Notes: a model not told the origin generated them from the letters alone. A DNA stretch of 32,039 bases from Prevotellaceae bacterium UBA1391 (GCA_002305265.1 DBQP01000012.1:1-32039), one strand, 5' to 3'; positions 8,849-18,376 are shown, numbered from the stretch's first letter. Made by a program: numbers and translations.

Positions 8849-9373
8849 TCAAAGAGATTGGAGATTCTCGTTTGCAGCCTTTGTGCCCTTCGCCTGCCAG
8901 TCTTCCACCCAGGCTTTCGGCACGTTCAGGAGCAGCAGGTCGCCCTTCCCCGACCGAGGCGTCAGCACAGCCACCTCGTGGCTGCGATTGACGAGGAACG
9001 AGCGTGCGCGTCGTCCGTCGCTCAGCCGTCGCCAATAGCCCCAGTAGCCCCAGTATCCGCCCGAGGCGAAGGTGCGCAGATAGCCACCGAGCTGAAAGTT
9101 CGTGGCGTGGAAGTCGATGTCGTAGTCGTCGATGCAGATGTGGAGGCTGCGGAACAGGCATCGGATGGAGAGCATCTGGCCGTCCTTGTGGTATTTCGAC
9201 GCGGTGAAGAAAAGCGGAAGCACCAGCAGCGAGATGCCGATGGCGATGAACACCCAGTGCGGGCCGTCGCTGTCGAGGAAACCGTACACAATCATGCCAT
9301 TGGCAATGAGGAGGCAGATGAAGGTGATGACATAGTTGAGCAAGTCGGGATGCGGGCGAAGTGTCTGATTCAT
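8849..9373 (-). CDS. Small two-helix membrane protein, PH-domain-like, function unknown
   Basis: A 174-aa protein with two predicted membrane helices (about residues 10-32, NYVITFICLLIANGMIVYGF, and 38-60, HWVFIAIGISLLVLPLFF). A soluble part follows with a DGQML turn, IDDYDIDFHATNFQLGGYL and a GYWGYWGYW aromatic run. Two hydrophobic helices followed by a beta-rich domain resemble bacterial PH-domain proteins of Bacteroidota, but I cannot name it. I prefer the ATG at 9373 over the one at 9427 because the -7 box at 9439-9446 would leave the longer form almost leaderless, and its extra 18 residues look non-coding. It is a single gene, convergent with the upstream regulator. Confidence 0.75.
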   Translation of the reverse strand: MNQTLRPHPDLLNYVITFICLLIANGMIVYGFLDSDGPHWVFIAIGISLLVLPLFFTASKYHKDGQMLSIRCLFRSLHICIDDYDIDFHATNFQLGGYLRTFASGGYWGYWGYWRRLSDGRRARSFLVNRSHEVAVLTPRSGKGDLLLLNVPKAWVEDWQAKGTKAANENLQSL

Positions 9374-9438
9374 GGAAGTGCGTTGATAAATAAGGGAAAT
9401 GGCTTGACCACGACATGTGCCGAGCATGCCGCTACTTG

Positions 9439-9446
9439 CAAATATA
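9439..9446 (-). promoter_or_regulatory. -7 box for the 174-aa membrane protein gene
   Basis: The minus strand reads TATATTTG (TAnnTTTG), about 66 bases upstream of the ATG at 9373. It directly abuts the T-tract of the terminator of the preceding gene. Confidence 0.5.
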
Positions 9447-9447
9447 C

Positions 9448-9486
9448 AAAAAAGTCTCCTTCCGGCCAGCGGAAAGAGACTTTTTT
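9448..9486 (-). terminator. Intrinsic terminator after the DUF4859-type protein gene
   Basis: AAAAAAGTCTC, then TTCCG, a 5-base loop, CGGAA and GAGACTTTTTT form a long hairpin with one mismatched step and T-tracts on both sides. It follows the stop at 9536 on the minus strand by about 50 bases and could also stop plus-strand transcription. Confidence 0.8.
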
Positions 9487-9535
9487 ATGGCGTCAGGCCC
9501 ACGCCACATCGCGCGTGGCGTGGACTTGTGCGTGC

Positions 9536-12217
9536 TTATTCCACGAACACCTTGCGGCTCGTGATCTTGCCGGCGTGCTCCAGCGAGAGGATATACATGC
9601 CGCGCGGGAGCGAGTAGGGCAGGCGGATGCTGCCGTCCGAGGCGAGGCGCTGCTGGTCGATGACGACGCCGGAGACACCCACGAGGTGCGCGTTGACCGT
9701 GGCAGGATCGATGCCGTTGAGGTTGAACAGCACCGTGCCACCGGGCTTGAGCGTCGTACTTCTGATGCCGATGTCCTCAGCGCCCGTCTCGTCCGCGGGC
9801 ACGTTTCTGATGCCGGTCACGTATTCCTGGTCGACGAGCGTGCGCTCATAGAAGTACCAGCGGATGTCCTTGCTGGCGAAGGCAGCGGCGCCGTCGCCCA
9901 GCTTGAGGCGGTAGTCGTAGTGCTTCTTGCGCGTGGCGTCGTTCACGTAGATGTAGTCGGTGTTGGCCACGACGCAGAACACCACGCCGTTGGCAGGCGC
10001 GTCCTCCTCCGTCCAGTTCATCTGCAGCTTGCCGCAGAGCACGGGCTGGCTGTAGAAGCGGCGTCCGTCCTTGGTGCGGTAGGCCAGCTGCGCGCGCATG
10101 TTGGCGTCTTCGGGTCGGAAGAAGATCTCGCAGTGGTTGCCCGTCACATGCACCGGAATCTGGTTGCCGCCGCTCCATCCCGGATTGGTGATGGTGTCAG
10201 GCGCATACCATCCCTGCTCGTCGTTGAGCGTCATCTCCTGGTATGGCGTCAGCTTGAAGGGCGCCACGTCGATCCAGTAGGGCTCCCATTCGGCCTTGAT
10301 CGTGCCGCCGAAGTTGCCGTCCATCACCTGCCGGTAGCCGTTGGAGAAGCCGCCGAGGTCGAAGGTGGCCTGCTTGGCGCGGTACTGGAGGATCAGCTTG
10401 CGCATGCCCTCGTCGCCGATGCCTTCCACTTTCTCCGCAGCGTTGCCCTCCGCGATGCCCTGCAGCACGCGGCTGCGGCAGTAGCGCCAGATCCAGGGGA
10501 TGGAGCCCTGGCCGATGGCCTCGCCCAGGAAGATGGCGAAGCCGTTGCCATACTGCGTGCCGCCGAGCAGGTTGCGCCACGTGCAGATCTGCTGTCCGCT
10601 CGAGTTGTACATGTTTACGCCTTCTGCGCTCGGACCGCCGAACGAGCCGTCCTGCAGCCAGCCCGAGTAGCACTCGATGGGCATGAACGGCGCGATGAAC
10701 GGGCAGGCGTCGAGGAAGCCCGGCGTGCCGTACACGTTGTCGCGCTTCGAGTTCATGGCCGACTGCAGCCATGTGTTGCCCGCCTCGTGGAACCAAGGCG
10801 AGTTCTTCACGCCTGCCATGTCGGCGAAGATGGCGTGGATGCCCTCGTGGATCATCGCCTCGCGCTGGTAGTCGCCGTCGCTCCATTTCGAGTCGGCGTC
10901 GTCGCGGAAGCGGCTCACGGGGTAGTAGCTTGCCCACACGCAGGGCCAGTTGCGTCCGTCGATGTATGTTGACGACTGGTAGCCGCCAGCCTCCGTGTTC
11001 GGCGAGTTGTCGTTGCTCAGGCCCGAGCCAAACACATACACGAAGCTCTTGTAGCCCATGCGGGCGTTGATGTCGGGCGGCCAGCCCATCTCGTCGCGGA
11101 TGTAGGCGAAGTCCTTGTCATACTTGGCCATCATGTTCGTGAAGGCGTTCTTGTTGTTGCCGTCCACGTCGGCGTTCAGGTTGTCGCCCCAGTAGGTGGT
11201 CCACCATTCGCCGTCGACGCGGTGGGCGTCCGATCCGTCCTTCTGCTTGAAGGCGTGCACCTTCGTCGGCGTGGGGAATCCTTCGGGATATTCGTCGCGG
11301 AAGTCATAGCTCCAGTAGGGCGTCTCCGCCGTCCAGTCGAAGTTCTCGCCGGGGCGGGTCTGCACGTCGAGCACGAATTCGTAGCTCTTCACCTGTATGT
11401 TGCCGGCGGCGTTCGTCACGCGCACCTGCACCGTGTAGTAGCCCGCGTCGGCAGGTTCGGCCGCCGTAATCACGTAGTCGCCGCTCTGTGTCGTGGTCTT
11501 CACGGTCTTGCCGGCTCCGTTCTTCACGCTGAACTTCAGCTCGTCGCCCTCGTTCTTGGCGCGGACGCCGATGGTGGCCCTGTCGCCGGCGTTCACCTGC
11601 AGGCAGTAGTTGCGCTCGGGCGTCTGGTCGTTCTGCTGCACGTAGGGCTCGGCGATCCAGCCTTCCATCTTGTCGGTGCGGTGGACGTAGCTGGGCATGT
11701 CGGACACGACGCTGCTCGTGCTGCCGATCGTGATGACGAAGTTGAGTTGCACGGTGTCGCGTGTGGCTGTATTCACAAACGCCTCGCGCACCTCCATCTG
11801 GTCGCCCGTCTGGGCCTTGCCCTCGTCGACGCTGATGCTCATCGTGCCGCCCGTGTCATATTTCGTGCGCACCACGGCCTTGGTGTTGTTCTGTTGCACG
11901 ACGATGCCGCCCGAGGTGAAGGAATAGCCGTAGCTGCCGTTCGTGTAGGTGGCGTAGTACTTGCCCGACGACAACTGGATGGCGTTCAGCTTCACCGTGC
12001 CGTTCGTCAGGTCGTTGGCCAGCGCCGTCGTGTTCAGGTTGCGCGCGAGAATGCTGGAGGGCACCTTGCACGTCGAGACCGTCGTCTGATCGGCCGTCCG
12101 CTGGATCTGGAAAGTGTACGTGGTCTTGCTGTCCGCTGCATGTGTCATCACGGCGCAGAGCAGCAGCGGGATGCCTGCGGCAGACACACGCAGCAAAGAA
12201 GGTAGAAATGTTTTCAT
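9536..12217 (-). CDS. Secreted multidomain protein with DUF4859-like domain and putative zinc-protease signature
   Basis: An 893-aa protein with a signal peptide (residues 1-27, ending THAA). Residues about 30-200 resemble DUF4859 (TVSTCKVPSSILARNLNTTALANDL; YYATYTNGSYGYSF). An Ig-like domain follows (about 205-290, DAGYYTVQVRVTNAAGN). The central region (about 300-690) contains HEGIH (His457, Glu458, His461) and FHEAGNTWL with Glu478, that is HExxH followed by 16 residues and a Glu, as in gluzincin metallopeptidases. The C-terminus (YSLPRGMYILSLEHAGKITSRKVFVE) looks like a type IX secretion sorting domain. The role is unknown; a surface protease acting on glycoprotein or host protein is plausible. 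It is transcribed alone, with a terminator at 9448-9486. Confidence 0.8.
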   Translation of the reverse strand: MKTFLPSLLRVSAAGIPLLLCAVMTHAADSKTTYTFQIQRTADQTTVSTCKVPSSILARNLNTTALANDLTNGTVKLNAIQLSSGKYYATYTNGSYGYSFTSGGIVVQQNNTKAVVRTKYDTGGTMSISVDEGKAQTGDQMEVREAFVNTATRDTVQLNFVITIGSTSSVVSDMPSYVHRTDKMEGWIAEPYVQQNDQTPERNYCLQVNAGDRATIGVRAKNEGDELKFSVKNGAGKTVKTTTQSGDYVITAAEPADAGYYTVQVRVTNAAGNIQVKSYEFVLDVQTRPGENFDWTAETPYWSYDFRDEYPEGFPTPTKVHAFKQKDGSDAHRVDGEWWTTYWGDNLNADVDGNNKNAFTNMMAKYDKDFAYIRDEMGWPPDINARMGYKSFVYVFGSGLSNDNSPNTEAGGYQSSTYIDGRNWPCVWASYYPVSRFRDDADSKWSDGDYQREAMIHEGIHAIFADMAGVKNSPWFHEAGNTWLQSAMNSKRDNVYGTPGFLDACPFIAPFMPIECYSGWLQDGSFGGPSAEGVNMYNSSGQQICTWRNLLGGTQYGNGFAIFLGEAIGQGSIPWIWRYCRSRVLQGIAEGNAAEKVEGIGDEGMRKLILQYRAKQATFDLGGFSNGYRQVMDGNFGGTIKAEWEPYWIDVAPFKLTPYQEMTLNDEQGWYAPDTITNPGWSGGNQIPVHVTGNHCEIFFRPEDANMRAQLAYRTKDGRRFYSQPVLCGKLQMNWTEEDAPANGVVFCVVANTDYIYVNDATRKKHYDYRLKLGDGAAAFASKDIRWYFYERTLVDQEYVTGIRNVPADETGAEDIGIRSTTLKPGGTVLFNLNGIDPATVNAHLVGVSGVVIDQQRLASDGSIRLPYSLPRGMYILSLEHAGKITSRKVFVE

Positions 12218-12635
12218 AGCGGTGTGCTTAAGTATTGTGAGGTTAGGAACTTATAGACGTTTGCTGACGCCTCGCACGTGTTTGCGGGAGCTTCCGGCAG
12301 GGGGCGCGGGGCGTCGTACGTAGCAGGGAGCAATGCTTGCGCAACGGGGTTATCGTCTCAGTATCACCCAGAAATCTATTGCAAAACAACAAAAAAACAA
12401 GCAGAAAAGCAATACTTTTTTCGCCAAAATCGTCCAATGAACATTTTTTGCATTTTTCCCCTCGGGCTCTCCCCTGCCGTCTGTCGCGCCATCATCTCGT
12501 CGGTTTCCGCCCTCGTGTGGCGCCGTCTGGCCGCCGGTTGCATCCTTCTGACCACCGGTGGTCTGCCCCCGCCGCGCCTCTGTTTTCCGATGCTTTCGCC
12601 TCGCTTTTCCCGTCCCCTCGCTGCTGTCGTCGCAC
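12218..12635. other. Intergenic leader region, no gene seen
   Basis: There is no believable coding sequence here. An A/T-rich patch at about 12370-12460 contains, on the minus strand, TTG, 19 bases, then TAGATTTC (12371-12378), a one-mismatch -7 box that could drive the 893-aa gene with a leader of about 150 bases. The remainder up to 12635 is C/T-rich and may hold decayed 22-bp units, but I cannot align them with confidence. Confidence 0.3.
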
Positions 12636-12899
12636 GAAGGCCTTCGTGTGGCGTTGCGAAGGCCTTATCATCGGGCGGCGAAGGCCTTCGTGCGGTCGGG
12701 CAGCCGCGTTCGTCGTCTATTTCGGTTGCGTTCGTCGTCCATTTCGGTTGCGTTCGTTTTTCATTTCGAGCGCGTTCGTTTTTCATTTCGAGCGCAGTCG
12801 ATTTTCATTTCGAGCGCAGTCGTTTCTCCTCCCGTGCGCACGCCTCCCGCCTCTTCGCCGCTGCCCCTGCGCAAGGCGGGCGCGTTGCAGTTCAGTTTC
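12636..12899. repeat. 22-bp periodic array A (upstream of groES)
   Basis: Twelve consecutive 22-bp steps. Three units begin GAAGGCCTT (12636, 12658, 12680). Then follow units starting at 12702, 12724, 12746, 12768, 12790 and 12812, with core GTTCGTTTTTCATTTC or GTCGATTTTCATTTC joined to GAGCGC. Weaker units run to 12899, where GGGCGCGTT...TTCAGTTTC is again in phase. The two sequence families meet without any phase slip. Reading frames through it give 22-residue repeat peptides, a by-product of the 22-bp period and not protein evidence. Related to arrays at 18437 and 24133. Confidence 0.85.
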
Positions 12900-12925
12900 C
12901 GGTCGCCGTCAGCCCCACGGGCCAA

Positions 12926-12962
12926 CTGACAAGGTGTCAGCCCCCTTTCGCCCTGTCATGAC
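12926..12962. promoter_or_regulatory. Candidate upstream activator site for groESL
   Basis: A 15-base palindrome, CTGACA-AGG-TGTCAG (12926-12940), is followed by a second palindrome GTCATGAC (12955-12962) sharing the TGTCA half-site. They lie about 100-140 bases upstream of the start point implied by the sigma-54-like promoter, the usual place for enhancer-binding-protein sites. Function is inferred. Confidence 0.4.
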
Positions 12963-13038
12963 GCGGAAACGGCAAAAGTGGCACTTCGCGGCGCGCTCCA
13001 GGCGCAAAAATCGGGCCTGCGCGCCGCCGGCGGCAGCG

Positions 13039-13054
13039 TGGCATGCTTTTTGCA
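13039..13054 (+). promoter_or_regulatory. Sigma-54-like promoter of groES-groEL
   Basis: TGGCATGCTTTTTGCA matches the -24/-12 pattern TGGCAy-N5-TTGCa, with GG and GC exactly 12 bases apart. The implied start point is near 13065, giving a leader of about 85 bases. I found no TAnnTTTG box and no CIRCE element in this region. Confidence 0.5.
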
Positions 13055-13081
13055 CCACCCCCTGCGGACGCCGTTGCCGCC

Positions 13082-13099
13082 AGCCCCAGCGGGCTTTTT
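13082..13099 (+). terminator. Short terminator-like hairpin in the groES leader
   Basis: AGCCC, a CAGC loop, GGGCT and then four more T residues form a 5-bp stem with a T-tract, inside the leader predicted from the sigma-54-like promoter. It could attenuate read-through or end transcripts from upstream. The stem is short, so evidence is weak. Confidence 0.3.
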
Positions 13100-13149
13100 C
13101 GCGCGGACGGTGAAAAACAAACACTCAACACCCTAAACACATATTCATT

Positions 13150-13419
13150 ATGACAATCAAACCATTGGCAGACCGTGTGCTCGTACGTCCGGCACAGGCT
13201 GAAGAGAAAGTAGGTGGAATCATCATTCCCGACACCGCAAAGGAAAAGCCCCAGCATGGCTCCGTCATCGCCGTCGGCGGCGGCACGAAAGACGAGGAAA
13301 TGGTGCTCAAGGCCGGCGACGAAGTGCTCTACGGCAAGTATGCCGGCACGGAAGTGGAGCTCGACGGCGAGAAATTGCTCATCATGCGCCAGAGCGACGT
13401 GCTCGCAGTGGTGGATTGA
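13150..13419 (+). CDS. groS: Co-chaperonin GroES
   Basis: An 89-aa cytoplasmic protein with the full Cpn10 sequence: IKPLADRVLVRPAQAEEKVGGIIIPDTAKEKPQ at the start, including the mobile loop, then VIAVGGGTKDEEMVLKAGDEVLYGKYAGTEVELDGEKLLIMRQSDVLAVVD. It caps the GroEL cage as a heptamer in ATP-driven protein folding. It lies 48 bases upstream of groEL in a two-gene operon. The leader contains a sigma-54-like promoter and palindromes and no HrcA/CIRCE site, so control probably differs from that of Bacillus-type groESL. Length is normal for Bacteroidota. Confidence 0.98.
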   Translation: MTIKPLADRVLVRPAQAEEKVGGIIIPDTAKEKPQHGSVIAVGGGTKDEEMVLKAGDEVLYGKYAGTEVELDGEKLLIMRQSDVLAVVD

Positions 13420-13467
13420 TGGTGCGGTCCATTGTTTTTTTGAATACTCATAACAGACAGACATATC

Positions 13468-15099
<1,632 letters not shown>

Positions 15100-15154
15100 T
15101 CATCTGCCATCCGACACGCACTGCGTGTTCACTGCACACATCTCATTCACAAAT

Positions 15155-15203
15155 CCTCTTCCCCTCACTCTGCCCCGGCCGAGCGTAGGAGAAGAGGTTT
15201 TTT
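15155..15203 (+). terminator. Rho-independent terminator of groES-groEL
   Basis: CCTCTTC-C-CCT pairs with AGG-A-GAAGAGG across a G+C-rich loop, followed by six T residues (15198-15203), 56 bases after the groEL stop. Confidence 0.85.
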
Positions 15204-15219
15204 GTTCCAATCCGCCACA

Positions 15220-15637
15220 TTTTCCGTGCGCTTGCAGAGCATTTTCCGCGCGTCATCAAAGCAATTTTCGTGCGCCAGCAAAGTATTTTCCAGTCACGTT
15301 CACTGTATTTTCTGTGCACCAGTATCGCATTTTCCACGCACTTGTGCTATATTTGCAGCACGTTTGCGCCGTGTTTATAGTGCATTTGCGCCGTTTTTAT
15401 AGTGCATTTGTGCCGTGTTAATAGTGCATTTGCGTCCTGTTTAAAGCGCATTTGCGTCCTGTTTATAGTGCGTTTGCGTCCTGTTTATAGTGCGCTGATG
15501 CTGCATTTCCCGCGCATCGTGCTCGAGCTGGCAAGGGCTTCGCATCATCTTTACGCTGCGCCCGCTCCGCTGATTCGCTGCGCCCGCTCCGCTGATTCGC
15601 TGCGCCCGCTCCGCCCATTCGCTGCGCCGGAAATCCC
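15220..15637. repeat. 22-bp periodic array B (between groEL and sufE)
   Basis: Exactly 19 units of 22 bases (418 bp) with no phase slip. Units 1-6 (from 15220) have the form TTTTCC..GCGC..., units 7-13 (from 15352) are close copies of TTTATAGTGCATTTGCG plus TCCTG, units 14-15 are intermediate, and units 16-19 (from 15550) are near copies of GATTCGCTGCGCCCGCTCCG. The repeat sequence drifts and is replaced along the array while the period stays at 22. It fills the gap from the groEL terminator to 29 bases before the sufE start. Confidence 0.9.
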
Positions 15638-15666
15638 ACGAAATCTCACATTCATTCTTTTTCAAC

Positions 15667-16098
15667 ATGCAATCAATAGAAGAAATACAGCAGGAAGTCA
15701 TCGACGAGTTCTCGGATTTCGATGACTGGATGGACCGTTACCAACTGCTGATCGACCTCGGCAACGCGCAGACGGCGCTGCCGGAGGAGTTCAAGACCGA
15801 AAGCAATCTGATCGACGGCTGCCAATCGCGCGTGTGGATTCAGGCCGACTACACCGCCGACGGGCGCGTCGTGTTTCAGGGTGAGAGCGATGCGCTCATC
15901 GTGAAAGGCCTGGTCGTGCTCCTCATCCGCGTGCTCTCGGGACATACTCCCGACGAGATTCTTGCGGCCGACCTGCACTTCATCGAGGACATCGGGCTGC
16001 GTGAGCACCTCTCGCCGACGCGCTCCAACGGTCTGCTGTCCATGCTCAAGCAGATGCGGCTCTACGCCATGGCATTCAAGGCCAAGGCGCAGGCATAG
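15667..16098 (+). CDS. sufE: SufE-family cysteine desulfuration protein
   Basis: A 143-aa cytoplasmic protein that accepts sulfur from the cysteine desulfurase SufS and passes it to the Fe-S cluster scaffold. The whole SufE fold is recognisable: IEEIQQEVIDEFSDFDDWMDRYQLLIDLG, LPEEFKTESNLIDGCQSRVWI with the active cysteine Cys52, and the C-terminal LSPTRSNGLLSMLKQMRLYA. Length is normal. It stands alone between two 22-bp arrays, away from other suf genes in view, as is common for Bacteroidota sufE. A CsdE label is possible, but the genus context favours SufE. Confidence 0.93.
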   Translation: MQSIEEIQQEVIDEFSDFDDWMDRYQLLIDLGNAQTALPEEFKTESNLIDGCQSRVWIQADYTADGRVVFQGESDALIVKGLVVLLIRVLSGHTPDEILAADLHFIEDIGLREHLSPTRSNGLLSMLKQMRLYAMAFKAKAQA

Positions 16099-16159
16099 TC
16101 CGGACGCGCAGCCACCGCGCAGGGTGGTGCCCCTATTTTTGTGGTATCTTACCTGAGAC

Positions 16160-16291
16160 GCCGCAGGGTTGCGCCTGTATCGAGCCTGTGTTGTGCCCTC
16201 TCCGCCGCAGGGTTGCGCCTGTATCGAGCCTGTGTTGTGCCCTCTCCGCCGCAGGGCTGTGCCTCCACCGTGGCAGCGGCTTGCTTGAGCC
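16160..16291. repeat. 22-bp periodic array C (between sufE and the S9 peptidase gene)
   Basis: Six 22-bp steps. Units of type GCCGCAGGGTTGCGCCTG (16160, 16204, 16248) alternate with units of type GAGCCTGTGTTGTGCCCT (16182, 16226), giving a perfect 44-bp direct repeat, that is two times 22. The two unit types share TTGyGCC at the same position within the 22-bp frame. The last unit, at 16270, is diverged. Confidence 0.8.
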
Positions 16292-16345
16292 ACAGCAGTA
16301 CCTTGCCGCATCTTTCATTCTTTCTTTTCTGAAATCATCTACCGC

Positions 16346-18376
16346 ATGAAGTATTCTTTTTTCATTGCCCTTGCTTGGTTCGTTTCTGTGGCTGCGCCGG
16401 CGCAGAAACGGGCTGTCGGCATCCCCGATGTCTATTCGCTGACGACGGTCAGCGGGCCTGTGGTGTCGCCGCAGGGAAAGCTCGCCTACAGTCTTTATGA
16501 AAGCCGTTTTCAGCAACCTACGAAGATGAGCGTCGTGGTCGACGGGCGCGTTGTGACGACCGACAACCTGAGCTCTTCGCCCACGTGGAGCGCAGACGGA
16601 AAGTCGCTCTACTACGTGAGCCATGCGAGCGGCCTGCCTCAGCTTTATCGCTACGACGTGGCCACGGCGGCCTCCACGCAGCTCACCTCCTATGCGCTGG
16701 GCCTCGATGGGCCGATTGTGTCGCCCAACGGACGCTACATTGCCTTCGCTGCCGATGTCTATCCGGCGCTCGGTGCGGACGGCAAGGCCAATCTCGAGGC
16801 GCGCCAGAAGCGCGCGCGGAGCAAGGTGCAGGCGCATGTCGCCGACCGCCTGCTTTTCCGCCACTGGACGGAGTGGGCAGACGGAAAGTACAAGCACATC
16901 ATCGTCTTCGACACCGAGGCGCAGACCTATACCGACGTGACGCCCGGTGCGTTCCATTCGCCCACCTTCTCGCCGTCGGGGGCGGAGGGCTTTGCCTTCT
17001 CTCCCGATTCGCGCGAAATCTGCTACCTCTCCAACCACACGGCGAATCCGGAGGCGAACACCAACTCCGACTTGTGGCTCGTGGGGGTCGACGGCAGCAA
17101 TCCGCGCTGCATCACGGCGGAGAACGAGGCCTGGGACGGTTCGCCGCAATACTCGCCCGACGGCCGCTACATCGCCTACCGCATGCAGCGTGTGCCCGGC
17201 TACGAGAGCGACCGATTCCTCCTCTGCCTCTACGACCGCACGACGGGTGCGAAGCGCGTGCTCACCGAGTCGTTCGACAACTGGGTGAACACCTTCAAGT
17301 GGGCCGCCGACTCGAAGAGCATCTATTTCCTCGGGTCGGTCACGGGCTACGAGCCGCTGCACAGCGTCGACATCCGCTCGGGGCGCATCCGCACCGTAAT
17401 TCCGGCGCGGGCCATCTCCTCGTTCGACGTCGACCCGAAGGGCGGCTTCTACTACACCTATTCGACGACGGGCAAGCCGACGGCACTCTACCACCGCGAC
17501 AGCAAGGGGCGTGAGCGCCAGCTCAGCCACTACAACGACTCGCTGGAGGCGGAGGTCGACTTCCGCCCGAGCGAGACGGCGTGGGTCATCGGCGCCGACG
17601 GCGACTCGGTGGAGGTGTTCATCGTCAAGCCGCACGACTTCGATCCGCAGAAGAAATATCCGCTCATCATCAATGTGCACGGCGGCCCGCAAATGCAGTG
17701 GATGGACTCGTTCCGCGCCGACTGGCAGGTCTACCCAGGCGCAGGCTACGTCGTGGCCTATCCCAACCCGCACGGCTCCACCGGCCGCGGACAGGCTTTT
17801 TGCCGTGCCATCAGCGGATCGTTCGGCGGACGTCCCTACGACGACGTCATGGCCGTGACGGACTACCTCGAAAAGCTTCCCTACGTCGACGCCAACCGCA
17901 TCGGCGCGATGGGTTGGAGCTATGGCGGCTACTTCATGAACTGGCTGCAGGCGAAGACGAATCGCTATGCCTGCCTCGCCTCGATGATGGGCCTCTACGA
18001 CCTCAAGTCGATGTGGGGCACGACGGAGGAGCTTTGGTTCCCCAACTTCGACATGGAGGGGCAGCCCTGGAATTCCGACCTCTACGAGAAGTACAGTCCC
18101 TCGGAGTACGTCGGCAACTTCTCGACACCGACGCTCATTCTCACCGGCGAGCTCGACTACCGCGTGAGCTACACGCAGAGCCTGCAATACTTCACGACGC
18201 TGCAAACGCTCGGCGTGCCCTCCCGTCTCATCGTGTTCCCGAACGACGGCCACTGGCCCGGCGGCCATTCGCTGATGCTCTACTACAACGCCCACCTCGA
18301 GTGGTTCCACAAGTATCTCGGCGGCGCGCCTGCCCCGTGGGACAGTGAGCGCATGGCTGCGGGCGAGGCTTTCTGA
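16346..18376 (+). CDS. Secreted S9-family serine peptidase (prolyl oligopeptidase type)
   Basis: A 676-aa exported peptidase with a signal peptide (residues 1-20, ending AAPAQ). Residues about 30-400 form a WD/TolB-like beta-propeller (SPNGRYIAF, SPDGRYIAY). Residues about 420-676 are an alpha/beta hydrolase with the S9 catalytic triad Ser525 in GWSYGGY, Asp604 in GELDYRV and His636 in NDGHWPGGHS. HGGPQMQWMDSF forms the oxyanion region. It resembles the periplasmic dipeptidyl or acylaminoacyl peptidases that asaccharolytic and gut Bacteroidota use for peptide breakdown. The exact specificity (DPP IV, DPP5 or tripeptidyl) cannot be fixed by eye. Monocistronic, between arrays C and D. Confidence 0.94.
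   Translation: MKYSFFIALAWFVSVAAPAQKRAVGIPDVYSLTTVSGPVVSPQGKLAYSLYESRFQQPTKMSVVVDGRVVTTDNLSSSPTWSADGKSLYYVSHASGLPQLYRYDVATAASTQLTSYALGLDGPIVSPNGRYIAFAADVYPALGADGKANLEARQKRARSKVQAHVADRLLFRHWTEWADGKYKHIIVFDTEAQTYTDVTPGAFHSPTFSPSGAEGFAFSPDSREICYLSNHTANPEANTNSDLWLVGVDGSNPRCITAENEAWDGSPQYSPDGRYIAYRMQRVPGYESDRFLLCLYDRTTGAKRVLTESFDNWVNTFKWAADSKSIYFLGSVTGYEPLHSVDIRSGRIRTVIPARAISSFDVDPKGGFYYTYSTTGKPTALYHRDSKGRERQLSHYNDSLEAEVDFRPSETAWVIGADGDSVEVFIVKPHDFDPQKKYPLIINVHGGPQMQWMDSFRADWQVYPGAGYVVAYPNPHGSTGRGQAFCRAISGSFGGRPYDDVMAVTDYLEKLPYVDANRIGAMGWSYGGYFMNWLQAKTNRYACLASMMGLYDLKSMWGTTEELWFPNFDMEGQPWNSDLYEKYSPSEYVGNFSTPTLILTGELDYRVSYTQSLQYFTTLQTLGVPSRLIVFPNDGHWPGGHSLMLYYNAHLEWFHKYLGGAPAPWDSERMAAGEAF

Noticed and set aside
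8813..10972. Very long ORF (719 codons) antisense to the 893-aa protein gene
   Set aside because: Its composition (Val/Ala/Arg/Asp/His rich, no domain) is the usual mirror of a G+C-rich gene. The opposite strand has a signal peptide, recognised motifs and a terminator.
12278..13113. ORFs of 120-260 codons over array A with repeated FHFERSRFS-type peptides
   Set aside because: A 22-bp period read in any frame gives a 22-residue peptide repeat. All frames stay open for the same reason, there is no codon bias, and similar peptides appear on the opposite strand at array D.
12900..13149. CIRCE/HrcA operator upstream of groES
   Set aside because: No TTAGCACTC and GAGTGCTAA pair is present; the palindromes seen have a different sequence.
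15220..15637. CRISPR array
   Set aside because: Units are contiguous 22-mers without unique spacers, repeats are not constant, and there are no cas genes.
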